From NCBI GenBank assembly GCA_013214025.1, contig JABSRN010000037.1, positions 1-64,000 of the forward strand: DNA of 64,000 nucleotides. Direction: 5' to 3'. Numbering within the stretch: the first letter of the stretch is position 1; every line of letters begins with the position of its first letter. The DNA comes from Polyangiaceae bacterium (lineage in GTDB: Bacteria > Myxococcota_A > Polyangia > Polyangiales > Polyangiaceae). Under the pieces are notes generated by a model, which made no database searches, was not told the origin of the DNA, and saw only the letters and a list, made by a program, of their open reading frames with translations. Below, in pieces: positions 61,795 to 64,000 of this stretch. The position numbers were made by a program, and so were the translations under genes.

Positions 61795-62717
61795 GGAACA
61801 GGGTGCCAGCATCGATCCGCCTCGGAGTCGCCGCCGGCCTGATGATGCTGGCATGGAGCGGCCCTGTGGCAGCCTTCATCCACGTCGTGAAGCCGGGCGA
61901 GACTCTTGCCTCAATCGCCGAGCGGATCTATGGCCGAATCCAATACGAAAAATTGCTCGTGACGGCCAACGCCCTCGAAGCCCAGGGGGGAACACGAATC
62001 GTCCCCGGAATGCGCTTGGAGGTGCCTGCGGTCACCCATCGACAGGTGCGCATCGGCGATACTTGGTCCAGCCTCGCTAGCCGCCTACTTGGCTCCCCCG
62101 ATCGCGCCGACGCGCTCGCCTTCGCCAATAACAGCAAACCCTGGCTGGCACCGGAGGAACAAGCGGAGATTCGCGTTCCCTATAATCTCCGCTTGATTGT
62201 ATCCAGTAGCAACGAGACGATCACCCACATCGCCTACAAATTCCTTGGCAACAAAAAGAAGGCCTGGCTGTTGGATCGCTACAACCACCTGAAGGGGAAA
62301 TCGCTCCACCGGGGCGACGTGCTACTGATCCCACTAACCGAATTGCCACTGACCCCCGCAGGTAGAGCGGAGGCCAAAACAGCGAGCCTCGCACGTATGT
62401 CTGAGGCAGCGGGGGACGCCCGCGCCGCGCAAAACGCGGTGGAGGCCGAGCTACCGTCGTTAAATGCCGACATCCGCAGCGGCCGTTACGTCGACGCAAT
62501 CAGCCGGGGAACCACACTGCTCGGGCGTGGTCCTCTGACTCGCTCCCAGAAGACCACCATCCACTTTCGCCTACTGGAAGCCTACGTCGCTGTCGGAGCC
62601 CAGGGCCGCGCGAAGGCCCACTGCCAGGCCTGGAAAAAAACCGATCCAAAAATGACGCTCGATCCACTGCGCCACAGCCCGAAAATTCTCGCCGCTTGCG
62701 GCGAGCCGAGCAAGTAG
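61791..62717 (+). CDS. Exported LysM-domain protein
   Basis: The ATG at 61791 overlaps the preceding stop and is followed by a signal peptide (IRLGVAAGLMMLAWSGPVAA). The first LysM motif is immediate (FIHVVKPGETLASIAERIYG, VPGMRLEVP), with a second, looser copy (RQVRIGDTWSSLASRLLGSP) and a third (NETITHIAYKFLGNKKKAWL, LHRGDVLLIPL). LysM binds N-acetylglucosamine glycans, chiefly peptidoglycan. A C-terminal helical region (residues 195-308) with a TPR-like pattern follows and ends in a lone Cys (LAACGEPSK). It is the third gene of the run, with 7 bp to the DUF58 gene. Longer frames exist upstream but lie inside the glycosyltransferase gene. Confidence 0.87.
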   Translation: MRNRVPASIRLGVAAGLMMLAWSGPVAAFIHVVKPGETLASIAERIYGRIQYEKLLVTANALEAQGGTRIVPGMRLEVPAVTHRQVRIGDTWSSLASRLLGSPDRADALAFANNSKPWLAPEEQAEIRVPYNLRLIVSSSNETITHIAYKFLGNKKKAWLLDRYNHLKGKSLHRGDVLLIPLTELPLTPAGRAEAKTASLARMSEAAGDARAAQNAVEAELPSLNADIRSGRYVDAISRGTTLLGRGPLTRSQKTTIHFRLLEAYVAVGAQGRAKAHCQAWKKTDPKMTLDPLRHSPKILAACGEPSK

Positions 62718-62724
62718 CGGCAGT

Positions 62725-63624
62725 ATGGACGGATTTGCGCTCGACTGGGCGGACCTCAGCCAACTGCACGTAGTCGCTCGGCAAGTCGCCGAAGGTCTCT
62801 ATGCCGGGGGGCACCGGAGCCGTCAGCGGGGATCCGGGATCGAATTTGGCGGACACCGGAACTACCTGCCCGGGGACGATCTCCGATTCATCGATCATCG
62901 CGCGCTGTTGCGCCACGGCAAACTATTGATTCGACAGTTCGAAATGGACACCGACCGCAGTGTGCATTTCATGGTCGATCGGAGTGCCTCCATGGCCTTC
63001 GCCAGCACCCCACTCGGCACCAAGTACGCGTATTCGGCACTTCAAGTGGCGGCATTGAGCCGCGTCGCTAATCACAGCGGAGATCCGATCAGCCTCAGCT
63101 GGCTCGGCGCCTCGACCACGCCCGGATTCCGACCCAGCCAAGGCAAAGAAGCCTTTGAGCGCATGCTGGCTAGCCTGGCGGAGACAGCCCCTGGCGGCGA
63201 TTACTTCGAGGACTCGGAAGATTGGAACCGCAGTCTCGCCGCGGTTCGTCGCTGGAGCCGCCCCGGATCCATCATCTTGCTCATCAGTGATCTCTTCGAT
63301 CTCCCCACTCACGCGGTCGATAATTTGGCGAGCCTCAGCGCCAGCGGGCGGCAGGTGGTAGTCGCCCAAATACTGGACCCGGCAGAACGAGACTTCCAGT
63401 TCGATGGCGCTGTTAAGCTCCGCTCCAGCGAAGGAAATATCCGCATTGAAACGGACAGCCTGACGGCCCGCGAGGCCTATCTGGAGGCCCTTCGATCCCT
63501 CGCGCAGCGGTGGTCCGAACGGCTCTTGTCGTCCGGCGGAAACTTCGTCCGTGCCACCACCACGGACGATCCGATGGCCACAGTGTTGGCGATATTGAGC
63601 GCCATCGAGGGCCGGCGGCCATGA
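62725..63624 (+). CDS. DUF58 (vWA-fold) protein of a Bat-type operon
   Basis: The 299-residue protein has the DUF58 hallmark GGHRSRQRGSGIEFGGHRNY with PGDDLRFIDH, then the vWA-like metal-site pattern VDRSASMAF (DxSxS). The second half keeps a vWA fold (SIILLISDLFDLPTHAVDNL). DUF58 proteins lie next to MoxR AAA+ ATPases and BatA/BatB vWA proteins in operons linked to stress tolerance and metal-cofactor or chaperone functions. No MoxR gene is in the window, but it could lie just beyond the edge. The stop overlaps the BatA start (ATGA). Confidence 0.9.
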   Translation: MDGFALDWADLSQLHVVARQVAEGLYAGGHRSRQRGSGIEFGGHRNYLPGDDLRFIDHRALLRHGKLLIRQFEMDTDRSVHFMVDRSASMAFASTPLGTKYAYSALQVAALSRVANHSGDPISLSWLGASTTPGFRPSQGKEAFERMLASLAETAPGGDYFEDSEDWNRSLAAVRRWSRPGSIILLISDLFDLPTHAVDNLASLSASGRQVVVAQILDPAERDFQFDGAVKLRSSEGNIRIETDSLTAREAYLEALRSLAQRWSERLLSSGGNFVRATTTDDPMATVLAILSAIEGRRP

Positions 63625-64000
63625 ATTTTTTAGTGATAGCAGCCCTACTCGTCGCTGGGCTTGTGGCGGCACCGATCGTCGCGCACCTGCTAGGGCACGG
63701 AAAGGTCGAGGAACAGGAATTTCCACCGGCACGTCTCGTGCGTGTGGCCGTTCAAGCGACAAAGAAAAAGATCCAATCTCGAGACCGATTGCTGTTGCTC
63801 GTTCGAGCGCTAATGATCTGCGGACTGGCGATGCTCGGTGCCACTCCCTTGACCCGCTGCTCAAGACTGAGTCTTTCCAGAGACAGCGGCGCCTCCGTAG
63901 CCCTCGCCATCCTCATCGACGACTCCATGAGCATGAAAAGTACAACCGCCGACGGGAGCACGAGGTTCGCGATCTCGATCGCGGCCGCGGAGGAGATACT
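63621..64000 (+). CDS. BatA-like vWA membrane protein, N-terminal part cut by window edge
   Basis: The ATG at 63621 overlaps the DUF58 stop and opens a frame that runs off the window end after 126 residues. It begins with a TM helix (FLVIAALLVAGLVAAPIVAH) and the BatA N-terminal pattern HLLGHGKVEEQEFPPARLV, then a second TM (LLLLVRALMICGLAMLGATP) and the start of a vWA domain with the metal-ion motif ILIDDSMSM (D-x-S-M-S variant). The rest is outside. It fits the Bat (aerotolerance-type) family next to DUF58. Confidence 0.85.
   Translation, partial: MNFLVIAALLVAGLVAAPIVAHLLGHGKVEEQEFPPARLVRVAVQATKKKIQSRDRLLLLVRALMICGLAMLGATPLTRCSRLSLSRDSGASVALAILIDDSMSMKSTTADGSTRFAISIAAAEEI

Noticed and set aside
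1-64000. CRISPR arrays, phage or integrative-element boundaries
   Set aside because: The only tandem repeats are short in-frame coding repeats or a 19-bp intergenic one; no integrase, att site or spaced repeats were seen.

Overview
The window is high-GC DNA, most likely from a Myxococcota (myxobacterial) or closely related delta-proteobacterial chromosome. The evidence is the three-gene PUFA synthase in the myxobacterial order pfa1-pfa2-pfa3 with a C-terminal AGPAT domain, Ser/Thr kinases with PEGA or Lys/Pro tails, PilZ and FHA proteins, J-domain hybrids and large TPR/HEAT proteins. No rRNA, tRNA, CRISPR or phage genes were seen. The assignment rests on gene content only.

Left flank (1-5.4 kb): a decaying signalling island. 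An IS481-type transposase end enters from the window edge and has cut off the C-terminus of a membrane histidine kinase. Further in are a deazaflavin-type reductase gene and two translationally coupled phosphorelay genes (CHASE3-HAMP-...-REC and REC-HK-REC), both broken by stops, frameshifts and a deletion. An outer-membrane beta-barrel gene follows.

Lipid region (5.5-29.2 kb): this is the centre of interest. On the + strand a tightly packed run encodes a GntR DNA-binding domain fused to a complete PurM (AIR synthase) domain, then OleA, OleB, OleC and OleD (head-to-head hydrocarbon synthesis), then a pair of Get3/ArsA-like ATPases resembling mycobacterial BagA/BagB. Converging on it from the - strand is pfa1-pfa2-pfa3, a polyunsaturated fatty acid synthase. 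Pfa could supply polyunsaturated acyl chains that OleABCD joins into very long polyunsaturated hydrocarbons. The GntR-PurM protein, with a near-perfect operator-like palindrome at its own start, is the obvious candidate regulator, and the ATPase pair is an unexplained partner.

Middle (29.2-43.4 kb): tsaD with a lipoprotein and a TPR/HEAT repeat protein (one - strand operon), a pseudogenised DUF2079 membrane protein, an active-looking Ser/Thr kinase, a broken TPR/PEGA-like gene and a J-domain protein with a repeated short motif.

Right part (43.7-64 kb): an ABC ATPase, a membrane-anchored PEP-synthase-like protein lacking its catalytic His, a membrane protein with a CapA phosphoesterase domain, a secreted beta-barrel, PilZ and FHA proteins, a TMTC-like glycosyltransferase, a PEGA pseudokinase, a DsbA-like thiol protein with a DEDDh exonuclease, and a + strand operon of MinD-J-RodZ fusion, GT-C membrane protein, LysM protein, DUF58 protein and the start of a BatA-like gene. 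Several genes carry homopolymer G/C runs of 9-11 bases, some at frameshift sites.
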